Source: CAVORB01 sp963736235
GTDB lineage: Bacteria; Pseudomonadota; Gammaproteobacteria; Chromatiales; Chromatiaceae
Direction of reading: 5' to 3'
Length of the DNA stretch: 64,000 nt
Assembly (NCBI GenBank): GCA_963736235.1
Contig: CAVTOR010000024.1
Span: forward strand, 62,001 to 126,000
Part shown: positions 53,331 through 61,478 of the stretch, one piece after another
Position numbering within the stretch: position 1 is the first letter of the stretch
Layout of the letters: every line of letters starts with the position of its first letter
Notes under the pieces: generated by a model
The model's input: the letters and a program-made list of their open reading frames with translations, nothing else
Databases searched by the model: none
Told to the model about the DNA's origin: nothing
Made by a program: the position numbers and the translations under genes

Positions 53331-55469
53331 TCAGGCGGTCAGTCGCCGGTAGATCTCCGAGACCTCGTAGGGCACCTGCTCCACCTCGTCCACGATCGTG
53401 TAGTTGACCGCCCCGTACATGTGGGGCAGATACTCCTGTCCCTGCTTGTCGATGGTGATGCAGAAGGGGTGGATGCCGCTGCGCTTGGCCTCGATCAAGG
53501 CGCGGCGCGTGTCCTCGATCCCGTACTCGCTGCGGTACTCGTCGCTGTAATCGTCGGGCTTGCCGTCGGAAAGCGTGATCAGGATGCGGGTCTTGGCCTC
53601 GACACCGTTCAGGATCTCCGTCAGATTGCGGATGGCGGCGCCCATGCGCGTGTTGTCCTTGGCCTCGATGCCGGCGATGCGGGCCTTGATGTCGTCGCCG
53701 TAGGCATCCTCGAAACCTTGATGCGATAGGTCTTGCAGCGCTTGCGGGTCATGCCCGAGAAGCCGTAGATGGCGTAGCGATCGCCCAGGGTTTCCAGTGC
53801 CTCGCACAGGAGCAGAAGGGACTCGCGCTCGGCCTTGTTGATCCAGCCCCGGGTGGACCCACTCATGTCCACAATGAACATCACCGCGATGTTGCGCTCG
53901 ACCGGGTCCAGCCGGGTGAAGAGGCGCTCGGACATCTCCAGGCCCTGCTGGGCGTCGGCGTGAGCCTCCACCAGCGCGTCGATGTCCACCTCGTCCCCGT
54001 AGGGCTCCTTCTTGAGCCATTTGTCCTCGCCACGCAGCGCCTCGAAGGTTTTGCGCAGCCGCGCGAGGTGCCGAGAGTATCGGTCCATGGTTTTCCGCAC
54101 GAAGCCGTCGAATTGAGGCTGTACCGAGAGCTCCCGCATCACGCACCAGTTCTTGCGATAGCTCTGGCGGCGGAAGTCCCACTCCTTGTAGAGCCGGGCG
54201 CCGCGCTCGTGATAGGCGCCGGACCAGACGTCCGCGGCGGCGTCCTCTCCCTCGTCCTCTGCGCCCTTTGGGCTTGTAGGAGCCGTCCCCGGCGGGAACC
54301 AGATAGTCCGGCGGCAGCTCGCCCAGATCGAGCATGATGGAGCTGATGACTCTTCCGACATCCTCCGGCGGGCTCACGGGCTGGTCGTGGAACAGGAGCT
54401 CGATCTCCATCTCGCCGGGGTGCTCCGCGCTCTCTCGCGTCCGCGCGGAGAAGGGTGTTTCTCGCGCGTCGGGGGCCTTGCGTTCGGTTGCCGGCTGTTC
54501 CGCCTCCAGCTCCCGTTTGTAGCGAACCAGCAGGCTTCGCAGTCCCGCCTTCTCGTCCTCGAGGCGCTCGCGCAGGATCTGCTCGACCTGTTCGGGAAGC
54601 ATCTCGCCCTGGTAGCAAAGTGGGTTGGGGACCGGCAGCGAGGACGGCAGCAGCTCGGCCACCAGGGCGAGCGAGTCTTCGACGCGGTTGTCCCTGCGGC
54701 CAAGGCGTTCGCGCCAGGCCTCCCAGTCCGGAGGACACAGGGCTTGACCGGCCAGGCGGTTGAGCTGGGCCATGTCGCGATGGATGCCCGGCAGCTCTCC
54801 CGCGATGCGCGCGTCCAGGCGCAGGGATTCCAGCATGTGGAACAGACGCAGGGCGCGCGTCTCGTTGTCGAACCGGGTCAGTGCCTCGATCACGCCTTGC
54901 TTCCAGGTGCCGAATCGGGTCTGGGCCCAGATATAGGTCGCGGTGGCCTTGAGGAAGCGGAAGTTGTCCTCGCGGGTTTCGAAACGGGCGGTGACCTCGG
55001 GCAGGAACAGGGTCTCGGTGTCCGTGTACGTTCGCTCGCCCCCTTGCAGCCTGAGCCGGCGCCCCGAGAAGCCGAGGACGACCCGCTCCAGCACCGGCGA
55101 GTAGTCGTCCAGAACCGCCCCGACCTTGGCCTCGCGGGCGCGCGCCAGGAACTTGTCCACGTTGCGGAAGACGTCGACCGCGGCATAGAGGCCGGAGCGG
55201 TCGTAGACGTCGAGACCCTGGATGATCCAGGCCTCGACCTCGTCGTTCTCGAGCTCGCGCATGGCGCGATGGGCGTGGGTCAGGAACTGGTAGGCGCAGG
55301 CGATGTTGTCTTTCTCCAGGGTCTGTACCCAGCGGAGAACGAACTCCTGCTGCGGGCGCGTCAGGCTCGCCAGGGCCTCGGCCGCGGTGCGCTTGGAGGA
55401 TGCCTCGGCCCAAAGGATCTCTTCCAACAGGTCTTCGAGGGCGTCGGCGTCGAGAGCAGATGAGGACAT
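53331..55469 (-). CDS. norD: NorD/CbbO-type vWA protein, two frame breaks
   Basis: About 710 residues after correction. The N-terminal two thirds are helical (EALASLTRPQQEFVLRWV...) and the C-terminus is a von Willebrand A domain with the MIDAS motif DMSGST and a second site in ITLSDGKPDDYSDEY. NorD and CbbO work with an AAA+ partner (NorQ/CbbQ) to activate nitric oxide reductase or RuBisCO. No NorQ/CbbQ gene is in the window. An extra base near 54264 (GGG run) and a missing base near 53717 shift the frame and restore it. The alternative is a true pseudogene. Confidence 0.83.
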   Translation of the reverse strand: MSSSALDADALEDLLEEILWAEASSKRTAAEALASLTRPQQEFVLRWVQTLEKDNIACAYQFLTHAHRAMRELENDEVEAWIIQGLDVYDRSGLYAAVDVFRNVDKFLARAREAKVGAVLDDYSPVLERVVLGFSGRRLRLQGGERTYTDTETLFLPEVTARFETREDNFRFLKATATYIWAQTRFGTWKQGVIEALTRFDNETRALRLFHMLESLRLDARIAGELPGIHRDMAQLNRLAGQALCPPDWEAWRERLGRRDNRVEDSLALVAELLPSSLPVPNPLCYQGEMLPEQVEQILRERLEDEKAGLRSLLVRYKRELEAEQPATERKAPDARETPFSARTRESAEHPGEMEIELLFHDQPVSPPEDVGRVISSIMLDLGELPPDYLVPAGDGSYKPKGRRGRGRGRRRGRLVRRLSRARRPALQGVGLPPPELSQELVRDAGALGTASIRRLRAENHGPILSAPRAAAQNLRGAAWRGQMAQEGALRGRGGHRRAGGGSRRRPAGPGDVRAPLHPAGPGRAQHRGDVHCGHEWVHPGLDQQGRARVPSAPVRGTGNPGRSLRHLRLLGHDPQALQDLSHQGFEDAYGDDIKARIAGIEAKDNTRMGAAIRNLTEILNGVEAKTRILITLSDGKPDDYSDEYRSEYGIEDTRRALIEAKRSGIHPFCITIDKQGQEYLPHMYGAVNYTIVDEVEQVPYEVSEIYRRLTA

Positions 55470-55580
55470 AATGGCTTCAGAGAGGTTTAGCTCTCATCAC
55501 CATATGGCGTCGCCCGACGCATTTTCCTGTGCGGCGCGGTAGAACCGGCGCTGGGGGCGGAGATTGGCCGTTCCGCGTCG

Positions 55581-56054
55581 CTACCAGGAGGCGGCCGCTT
55601 CGGCGATCCCCTTCAGCATCTCCGCCACCTCGGTCATGACCTTGCTGTCGGCCATCTCTTCCGCGGGCACCGTCCGATGGGCGATAAAGGTCTTGTCCGG
55701 ATCATTCGGCAGGGTATAGATCGCGAGGATGAAGGGGCAGTTGACGATGCGGCTGGGGTCTTCCGCGGTCATCTTGCGGGAGAGCACCGCGCTGCAGAAC
55801 TCGATGGACTCGGCGCGCCCGTAGATCTGCTCGTCCATCCCCAAGTCCTTGCCGGTGCGCTCGAGCATCTCGCCCATGTGCATGATGTTGTTGATGTACA
55901 TGCCACGCTCCAGGATAGCGGTCTTGGCGCCCTCCATCACGGTCTCGAAGCCGCTCTCGCTCTCGTAGACGGCGTAGGCGCCCGCGGCGAAGGTCGTGGC
56001 CGGCAACACGGCAAGGGCGGCGAGGACGAGCAGGAAACGCATAGCGGAGGTCAT
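55581..56054 (-). CDS. Exported DUF302 protein
   Basis: The protein has 157 residues with a signal peptide (MTSAMRFLLVLAALAVLP, end TTFAA). The mature part follows the DUF302 pattern: SGFETVMEGAKTAILERGM, an internal GRAESIEFCSAVLSRKM with one Cys, VNCPFILAIYTL, and HRTVPAEEM at the end. DUF302 proteins are small periplasmic alpha/beta proteins common in sulfur oxidisers; the function is unknown. The ATG at 56054 follows GGGAGCAAGACC. It is divergent from the phosphofructokinase gene. Confidence 0.82.
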   Translation of the reverse strand: MTSAMRFLLVLAALAVLPATTFAAGAYAVYESESGFETVMEGAKTAILERGMYINNIMHMGEMLERTGKDLGMDEQIYGRAESIEFCSAVLSRKMTAEDPSRIVNCPFILAIYTLPNDPDKTFIAHRTVPAEEMADSKVMTEVAEMLKGIAEAAASW

Positions 56055-56177
56055 GGTCTTGCTCCCGGGCGAGTGGTTTCGAGCCCGAATCATAGCATGC
56101 CGCCCGCGTAGCGCGGTCGTGCGGCCGTAACATGCCGCAGGCACAATAGGGTAATAATTTGGCAACCTGGCAGACAC

Positions 56178-57350
56178 ATGACGCAGTACATCGGAATTCT
56201 CACTTCGGGGGGCGACAGCCCGGGTCTCAATGCCGCCATCCGCGGCGTCGGCAAGTCGGCCATTGGCAAGCACGGCATGGAGGTCATCGGTTTCCGGGAT
56301 GGCTTTCGCGGGCTCGCCGAGAACCGCTCCGTGCGGCTCGACAGCACCTCGCTCTCGGGAATCCTGACGGTCGGCGGCACCATCCTGGGCACCAGCCGGG
56401 AGAAGCCGCACCGCATGCTGGTGGGCGGCAAGGAGCAGGACATGACCGACGCCATCGTCGAGAACTACCAGGCCAACCATCTGGACGCGCTGGTCTGTCT
56501 CGGCGGCGGCGGCACGCAAAAGAACGCACTGCGACTCAAGGACAAGGGACTGAATGTCATCACTCTCCCGAAGACCATCGACAACGATGTTTACGGCACC
56601 GACGTCACCTTCGGCTTCGACACCGCCCTCGGCATCGCTACCGAGGCCATCGACCGGCTGCACAGCACCGCTCACAGCCATCACCGCATCATCGTGGTGG
56701 AGATCATGGGCCATCGGGTGGGCTGGCTCGCCCTCGGCGCGGGCATCGCCGGCGGCGCGGACGTGATCCTGATCCCTGAGATCCCCTACGACGTGGAGCA
56801 GGTGGCCCAGGCGATCCGTCATCGCGTGCGTTCCGGGCGCAATTTCAGCATTGTCGCCGTGGCCGAGGGCGCGATGTCGGTCGAGGAGGCGGCGGTCCTG
56901 CATGAGGCCGAGGAGCGCAAGGCGCAGGCGGAGGACAAGGATGAGAAGAAGCGCGCCAAGGCCCAGATCAAGGAGGTCGAGGGCAACCGCGGCAACCATA
57001 CTTTGAGCCTCGCGCGTCAGCTCGAGGCCCTGACCGGGCTCGAATCGCGCGTCACTATCCTCGGTCATCTGCAGCGTGGCGGCACGCCCTCCGCGGCGGA
57101 TCGGCTGCTGGCGACACGCCTGGGAAGCGCCTGCGCGGATTTCATTCGCCAGGACATCTTCGGCGTCATGGTTGCGGCCCGCGGCGAGGGGGCGGAGGCG
57201 GTTGCCCTGGAGCGGGTCGCCGGGCAGCGCAAGCCCATTCCCATGGACCATCCCTGGATCGAGACCGCCCGCAGCGTCGGGTACCAACCTCGGCGATTGA
57301 GCGAGCCTGACTGGACGCTGATTGAGGGTCATCCTGACCAAGATCAGTAA
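56178..57350 (+). CDS. pfkA: Group-III 6-phosphofructokinase (PPi- or ATP-dependent)
   Basis: The protein has 390 residues, longer than E. coli PfkA by about 70. The core has GILTSGGDSPGLNAAIRG, GTILGTSR, LGGGGTQKNALRL, LPKTIDNDVYGTDVTFGFDTA and GHLQRGGTPSAADRL. At the two phosphoryl-donor positions it has Gly (in GGGGT) and Lys (in PKTIDND). PPi enzymes usually pair Asp with Lys and ATP enzymes Gly with Gly; the mixture belongs to group III and does not settle the donor. Reversible PPi-PFK is common in methanotrophs and sulfur-oxidising symbionts. Confidence 0.88.
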   Translation: MTQYIGILTSGGDSPGLNAAIRGVGKSAIGKHGMEVIGFRDGFRGLAENRSVRLDSTSLSGILTVGGTILGTSREKPHRMLVGGKEQDMTDAIVENYQANHLDALVCLGGGGTQKNALRLKDKGLNVITLPKTIDNDVYGTDVTFGFDTALGIATEAIDRLHSTAHSHHRIIVVEIMGHRVGWLALGAGIAGGADVILIPEIPYDVEQVAQAIRHRVRSGRNFSIVAVAEGAMSVEEAAVLHEAEERKAQAEDKDEKKRAKAQIKEVEGNRGNHTLSLARQLEALTGLESRVTILGHLQRGGTPSAADRLLATRLGSACADFIRQDIFGVMVAARGEGAEAVALERVAGQRKPIPMDHPWIETARSVGYQPRRLSEPDWTLIEGHPDQDQ

Positions 57351-57414
57351 GCTACCCAAGAGGCGATGAATTGATCCCCGGTTTACTAACCTGGCGCGGC
57401 ACTTCAGCAATTTG

Positions 57415-57443
57415 CTGACCGGGGAATATAAGCGATCTATAAT
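57415..57443 (+). promoter_or_regulatory. Sigma-70-type promoter of the sulfur globule protein gene
   Basis: A perfect -10 TATAAT (57438-57443) with 17 bases to CTGACC (57415-57420, four of six to TTGACA). It lies 55 bases before the ATG of the sulfur globule gene and after the pfk stop. The strong -10 and strong ribosome site fit a highly expressed structural protein. Confidence 0.65.
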
Positions 57444-57498
57444 CAACGGTGGGATATGAGTCCCGTCTTTGAGACTTTATAGATCGAGGAGGAAAGTC

Positions 57499-57837
57499 AT
57501 GAAGAAGACTTGGCTTGCTGCCGTGGGTGTCGTGCTCGCCGGTGCCGCCGCTGTGGCGACCATGCCCGCCCACGCATTCTGGGGCAACTGGGGTAGTGGC
57601 GGTCCCTGGTACGGTGGCCCCTGGTACGGTGGCCCCTGGTATGGCGGTTATCCTTACTACGGCGGGTGGGGTGGTTACCCCTACTATGGTGGTTGGGGCG
57701 GCTACCCGTACCGCGGCGGTTGGGGCGGTCCATGGGGCGGTTACGGTTACGGTTACGGCTATCCGCTCTATGGTGCGTATCCTTACGCAGTCGCTCCCGC
57801 GGCTGTTGCCCCCGCGGCCTCTGGCGCGGACAAGTAG
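57499..57837 (+). CDS. Sulfur globule envelope protein (SGP-like)
   Basis: The protein has 112 residues. The signal peptide ends AHA before the mature N-terminus FWGNWG. The mature part is almost only Gly, Tyr, Trp and Pro in tandem units: three GPWYG, then GGYPYYGGW-type units, then GYGYGYGYP, with an Ala/Pro tail. This is the composition and layout of the structural proteins coating periplasmic sulfur globules (CV1/CV2 type) in purple sulfur bacteria and relatives. GAGGAGGAAAG precedes the ATG. An independent promoter and double hairpin terminator flank it. A general Gly-rich secreted protein is the alternative, less likely next to aprBA. Confidence 0.85.
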   Translation: MKKTWLAAVGVVLAGAAAVATMPAHAFWGNWGSGGPWYGGPWYGGPWYGGYPYYGGWGGYPYYGGWGGYPYRGGWGGPWGGYGYGYGYPLYGAYPYAVAPAAVAPAASGADK

Positions 57838-57853
57838 GGCAGTCGCGAAAAGT

Positions 57854-57916
57854 GGCGGGGCGCCGCGCCCCGCCGTCTTCATGTAAAGGGCCGGTTCTCC
57901 GGCCCTTTGCCGTTTG
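57854..57916 (+). terminator. Two tandem hairpins ending the sulfur globule transcript
   Basis: Hairpin 1 is GGCGGGGCG / CGCCCCGCC (57854-57862 and 57866-57874). Hairpin 2 is AAAGGGCCGG / CCGGCCCTTT (57885-57894 and 57899-57908) with a TTCT loop and TTT plus GCCGTTT behind it. The perfect stems directly after the stop of a single-gene unit make termination very likely. Confidence 0.82.
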
Positions 57917-58030
57917 GCCTGGAAAACGCGGATGAAACAGCCGGCGAGACAGGGGGAGCGGTCCCGGAAATCGCGGCAACATCATGCCACTGTCACTTGG
58001 TCCGATCTCTGACCCTCACAGGGAGGACAC

Positions 58031-59779
58031 ATGTCGCAAGAACCGCCCCATGAGTTGAGCCAATCCCACAACGCGGCCGCAATCTTCTTTGCCCAGGCGC
58101 GAAGAGCCGACCTGCGCGACACGCCTCGATGCATGATCCCCGCGGAGGGCGGCCAATGGAAAGCCGTGACCTGGGGCGAGATGGCCCGCCGCATCGAGTG
58201 CATTGCCGCGTTCCTGATCGGCCGGGGCGTGAACAAGGACCGGAAGGCCGCGGTCCTTTCGGCCACCCGGCTCGAGTGGGGCTTGGCGGGCCTTGGCCTG
58301 CTCGCCGCCCGCGGCGTGTTGGTACCCGTCTACCCGAGCCTGGTCGGGGATTCCCTGACCCACATCCTCTCCCACGCCGACACGCGCGTTCTATTCCTCG
58401 AGAATGCCGAGCAGCTCGAACGGGTCTTGCGGGTGTGGGACAGGCTGGCGATCGAGACGCTGGTCGTGTTCGATCCCATGGACGTTCGGGAGCGTGCCCT
58501 GGCCGTTGGGCTGGATCCTCACCGGCTCGCCGCCGTGACCTTTTCGTTGCGGCAGGCGGAGAGCATCGGCGCGGATGCTCTGCGGCGAGAGCCGGGACTC
58601 GTGGATGAGCGTGTAGCATCCCTTCGGCTCGATGACGTCGGCTTTCTGGTCTACACGTCAGGCACCACCGGAATGCCGAAAGGCGTGCTGCTGACCCATC
58701 GCAATGTTGGTGTCAACGGCGAAGACTGGGTCACGGTCAATGGCCCCCTCCTGCACGAGGGGGACCTCGATGTCCTGTGGCTGCCCATGTCCCATATCTT
58801 TGGCTGGGGCCAGTTCTGCCTGGGCAACCAGCTCGGATTCCTGACTTACTTCAGCGGGCCGGCCAAGGCCCTGGAGCACTTGGCCGCTCTGTCTCCCAAC
58901 GTCTTCATGAGCGTGCCGGCCTACTGGGAGAAGCTTGCGCAGGTGGCGCGGGCCGTACCCGGCGACCAGCAGGCGCGCTACGCCGAACTGCGCCGGCTGA
59001 CCGGCGGCCGGCTGTCCTTCTGTCTCTCCGGCGGCGCCGGTCTGGGCCGCGAGGTCAAAGAGTTCTTCAAGGCAGCCGGCATCATGATCATCGAGGGGTA
59101 TGGCCTGACCGAGTGCTCGCCGACGCTGACCATGAACCGGGTCGACGACTATGATTTCGACTCGGTGGGCAAGCCCTTTCCGCGGGTCTGGATCAAGCTC
59201 GCGCCGGACGGCGAGATCCTGGCGAAAGGGGAGAACGTGTTCGCCGGCTACTACAAGGACGAGGCCGCCACCGCCGCCATGTTCGATGCGGAGGGATGGC
59301 TCAAGACCGGCGACCTCGGCTGCTTCAACGAGCGGGGCTTCCTCCGGATCATCGGGCGCAAGAAGGAGATCCTGGTGAACTCCGGGGGCAAGAACATCCC
59401 GCCCCAGAACATCGAGCTCAGATTTCGCAACGATTCGCTGATCAGCCAGGTGGTCGTATACGGTGACGGGAAGAGGTACCTCACGGCCTTGGTCGACATC
59501 AACGAGCAGACCGCCCGCGCCTTTCTGGCAGAGGCGGGGGAGCCGGATCCTGAGTCGCTCCGAGACCATCCGCTGATGCGCCGCCTGGTGGGTGAGCGCA
59601 TCGCGCAGGTCAACGAAGGTCTGGCGCCGTTCGAGACCATCAAGGACTTCGTCATCGCCGGCGAGCCGCTGACCATCCAGTCGGGGATGCTGACCCCTTC
59701 GCTGAAGGTCAGGCGTGCCAAGGTCTACGAAAGATACCGGGCGGACTTGGAGTCTCTCTACCGCTCACGAAGCGGTTAG
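58031..59779 (+). CDS. AMP-forming long-chain acyl-CoA synthetase
   Basis: The protein has 582 residues, an AMP-binding adenylate-forming enzyme. It has P-loop VYTSGTTGMPKGVLLTHRN (about 206-224), EGYGLTECSPTLT, the hinge GWLKTGDLGCFNERGFLRIIGR and the A8/A10-like IGRKKEILVNSGGKNIPPQN. It lacks a membrane helix. It activates fatty acids to acyl-CoA with ATP; chain length is not certain. Start: ATG at 58031 after CAGGGAGGAC. The gene is intact, although it lies in the part of the window with frame breaks. Confidence 0.9.
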   Translation: MSQEPPHELSQSHNAAAIFFAQARRADLRDTPRCMIPAEGGQWKAVTWGEMARRIECIAAFLIGRGVNKDRKAAVLSATRLEWGLAGLGLLAARGVLVPVYPSLVGDSLTHILSHADTRVLFLENAEQLERVLRVWDRLAIETLVVFDPMDVRERALAVGLDPHRLAAVTFSLRQAESIGADALRREPGLVDERVASLRLDDVGFLVYTSGTTGMPKGVLLTHRNVGVNGEDWVTVNGPLLHEGDLDVLWLPMSHIFGWGQFCLGNQLGFLTYFSGPAKALEHLAALSPNVFMSVPAYWEKLAQVARAVPGDQQARYAELRRLTGGRLSFCLSGGAGLGREVKEFFKAAGIMIIEGYGLTECSPTLTMNRVDDYDFDSVGKPFPRVWIKLAPDGEILAKGENVFAGYYKDEAATAAMFDAEGWLKTGDLGCFNERGFLRIIGRKKEILVNSGGKNIPPQNIELRFRNDSLISQVVVYGDGKRYLTALVDINEQTARAFLAEAGEPDPESLRDHPLMRRLVGERIAQVNEGLAPFETIKDFVIAGEPLTIQSGMLTPSLKVRRAKVYERYRADLESLYRSRSG

Positions 59780-59792
59780 CCCGCGGCTCGGG

Positions 59793-61469
59793 TCAGTACG
59801 GCACCGCGGCTGGATAATCCCGGAAGGGGGCGACCGGGTCGAACGGCGGCGGCGAGAGCAGCGGGTCGCCCTCGGGCCAGGCGGGTTGGGGTAGCTCGCC
59901 CGTCTCGTACGCCTTGAGCTCCGCTCGCATCAGCTCCTGCTCGGCGGGAGGCGCCATCCACGCCGCCATTGCGAGGACCTGCCTCTGGGCTTGGACGGCT
60001 TTGTCGAAGGCCCCCGAGGCCGCCTGCGCCAAGGCCAGGGCGCGCTGGTGAGGAGGGATGGGTTGAAGGAGGCTCAGCTCTGAGGCGATGTCCAGGGCTT
60101 GCTCGGGGGCGCGGAGTGCGGGGTCGGCTGCCCCCGCGAGCAGGCGCGCCAGCGCGTAACCCAGCATCGGATCTTGCGGATACTGCGCGCGCAGGTCTCG
60201 AAGACGCTTGAGGACGGCGGATTCCGAATCCCCCGCCCGTAGCCGGGCGATCAGCTCCAGCAGCCGGGCCGGGGCGATCTCCCGATCCGCCGCCTGCGCC
60301 TTGGCGTAGCCCGCCGCCGCTTCGGCATAACGGCCGGCGATGAAGTCCAGGTTCGCGAGATAGAACAGGGCGCCGGCATGGCCCGGATCCACCGCCAGGG
60401 CTCGGTGGTAATAGTCCGCGGCACTTTGCTGCGCGCCCCGCTGCTGAAATAGTACGCCGTGAAGGAAGTTCGCCAGGAGGTCGTGCGGCTCTGCCGCCAG
60501 GGCGGTCTCCAGCTGCTCGGCCGCGGCGTCACCGCGCCCGGTGAGGTAGAGCGCCCGCGCATAACTCACCCGCGCCGGGACATTGTCCGGGTCGATGGCG
60601 AGCCCCTCGGCGAAGCGCTCGGCGGCAGCGGCGTAGTACCCTTCCCGGATGGCGTGTATGCCCTTATGGAAGGCGGGTAAGGAGCGCTTTGAGGCTCCTT
60701 GGAGCTGCTCCAGCAAGGGGTCCTTCGCCTCGGGGGTCTTCGCCACGAACAGGGCGAGGTGCTCGCGGGCCAGGTCGTTCTTGCCCAGTGCGCGATAGGC
60801 CTGTCCCAGGGGATAGTGGACCTCGGTGGCGTTGGGGTCCGCTGCAAGGGCCTTCTCCAGGTGGGCGACCGCTTCCTCGTGCCGGCGCTCCAGGTTCGCG
60901 ATCTGGCCCAGGTAGTAGTTGGCCGCGGCGGTGAGGCCCGGGGCGTCGGCGATCCTCTCCAGGGCGGTCGCGGCCTCCGGTAGCTCGCTGCGGTCCAGGT
61001 GCACCTTGCCGAGCCGGAGATACAGGGTCGGATAGTCGGCGTCCAGTGCCTGGGCGGCCCTGAGATAATCCAGCGCCTGATCGGCGTTGCCAGCCATCAT
61101 CGCCAGATAGCCCGCATAGTAGGGCCAGCGGAACTCCTGGGGCTCAAGGGCCTGGGCGCTGCGGAAACAGGCGTCCGCCTGGGCCTCCACCTCGACCAGC
61201 AGGAACAAGGCCCCCAGCCGGCCGTAGGCCGCGGCGAGGGAGGCGGCGTCCGGTTCCGGCTCGATCAGCAGCGCGGCGACCTCCGCACGGGCCTCGGAAA
61301 TGGCCTGCTGCATCAGGCGTTCGGCGCCGCTGATGTCGACCTCCTGGATCGGGGTCAAGGTGCCCTGCCAGCGCTCCGGCGGCTCCGAGAGGGCATCCGC
61401 TGGCGCCCGGATCCAAGCTACCGCAAGAGAGGCGAACAGCGTGGCACGAAACCAAGCCTGGAAAGTCAT
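59793..61469 (-). CDS. Exported TPR-repeat protein
   Basis: The protein has 558 residues with an N-terminal signal-like segment (FRATLFASLAVAWIRAPADA). At least ten TPR-type helical pairs follow (about 80-450), such as AYRALGKNDLAREHLALFV and YLAMMAGNADQALDYLRAAQALDAD (in two parts), ending in a Pro-rich tail. TPR arrays are scaffolds for protein contacts. It follows the FG-GAP gene by 9 bases on the same strand, so it probably forms an operon with the two genes to the right. Function is unknown. Confidence 0.8.
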   Translation of the reverse strand: MTFQAWFRATLFASLAVAWIRAPADALSEPPERWQGTLTPIQEVDISGAERLMQQAISEARAEVAALLIEPEPDAASLAAAYGRLGALFLLVEVEAQADACFRSAQALEPQEFRWPYYAGYLAMMAGNADQALDYLRAAQALDADYPTLYLRLGKVHLDRSELPEAATALERIADAPGLTAAANYYLGQIANLERRHEEAVAHLEKALAADPNATEVHYPLGQAYRALGKNDLAREHLALFVAKTPEAKDPLLEQLQGASKRSLPAFHKGIHAIREGYYAAAAERFAEGLAIDPDNVPARVSYARALYLTGRGDAAAEQLETALAAEPHDLLANFLHGVLFQQRGAQQSAADYYHRALAVDPGHAGALFYLANLDFIAGRYAEAAAGYAKAQAADREIAPARLLELIARLRAGDSESAVLKRLRDLRAQYPQDPMLGYALARLLAGAADPALRAPEQALDIASELSLLQPIPPHQRALALAQAASGAFDKAVQAQRQVLAMAAWMAPPAEQELMRAELKAYETGELPQPAWPEGDPLLSPPPFDPVAPFRDYPAAVPY

Positions 61470-61478
61470 GTCTTCACC

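Noticed and set aside
55581..57446. A 621-codon minus-strand frame
   Set aside because: Only its last 157 codons are the DUF302 gene with a signal peptide and ribosome site. The rest is antisense to phosphofructokinase.
57600..57790. Short direct repeats that could suggest a CRISPR or minisatellite
   Set aside because: The repeats are in frame and encode Gly/Tyr/Trp/Pro units of the sulfur globule protein. Spacer-like unique segments of equal length are absent.
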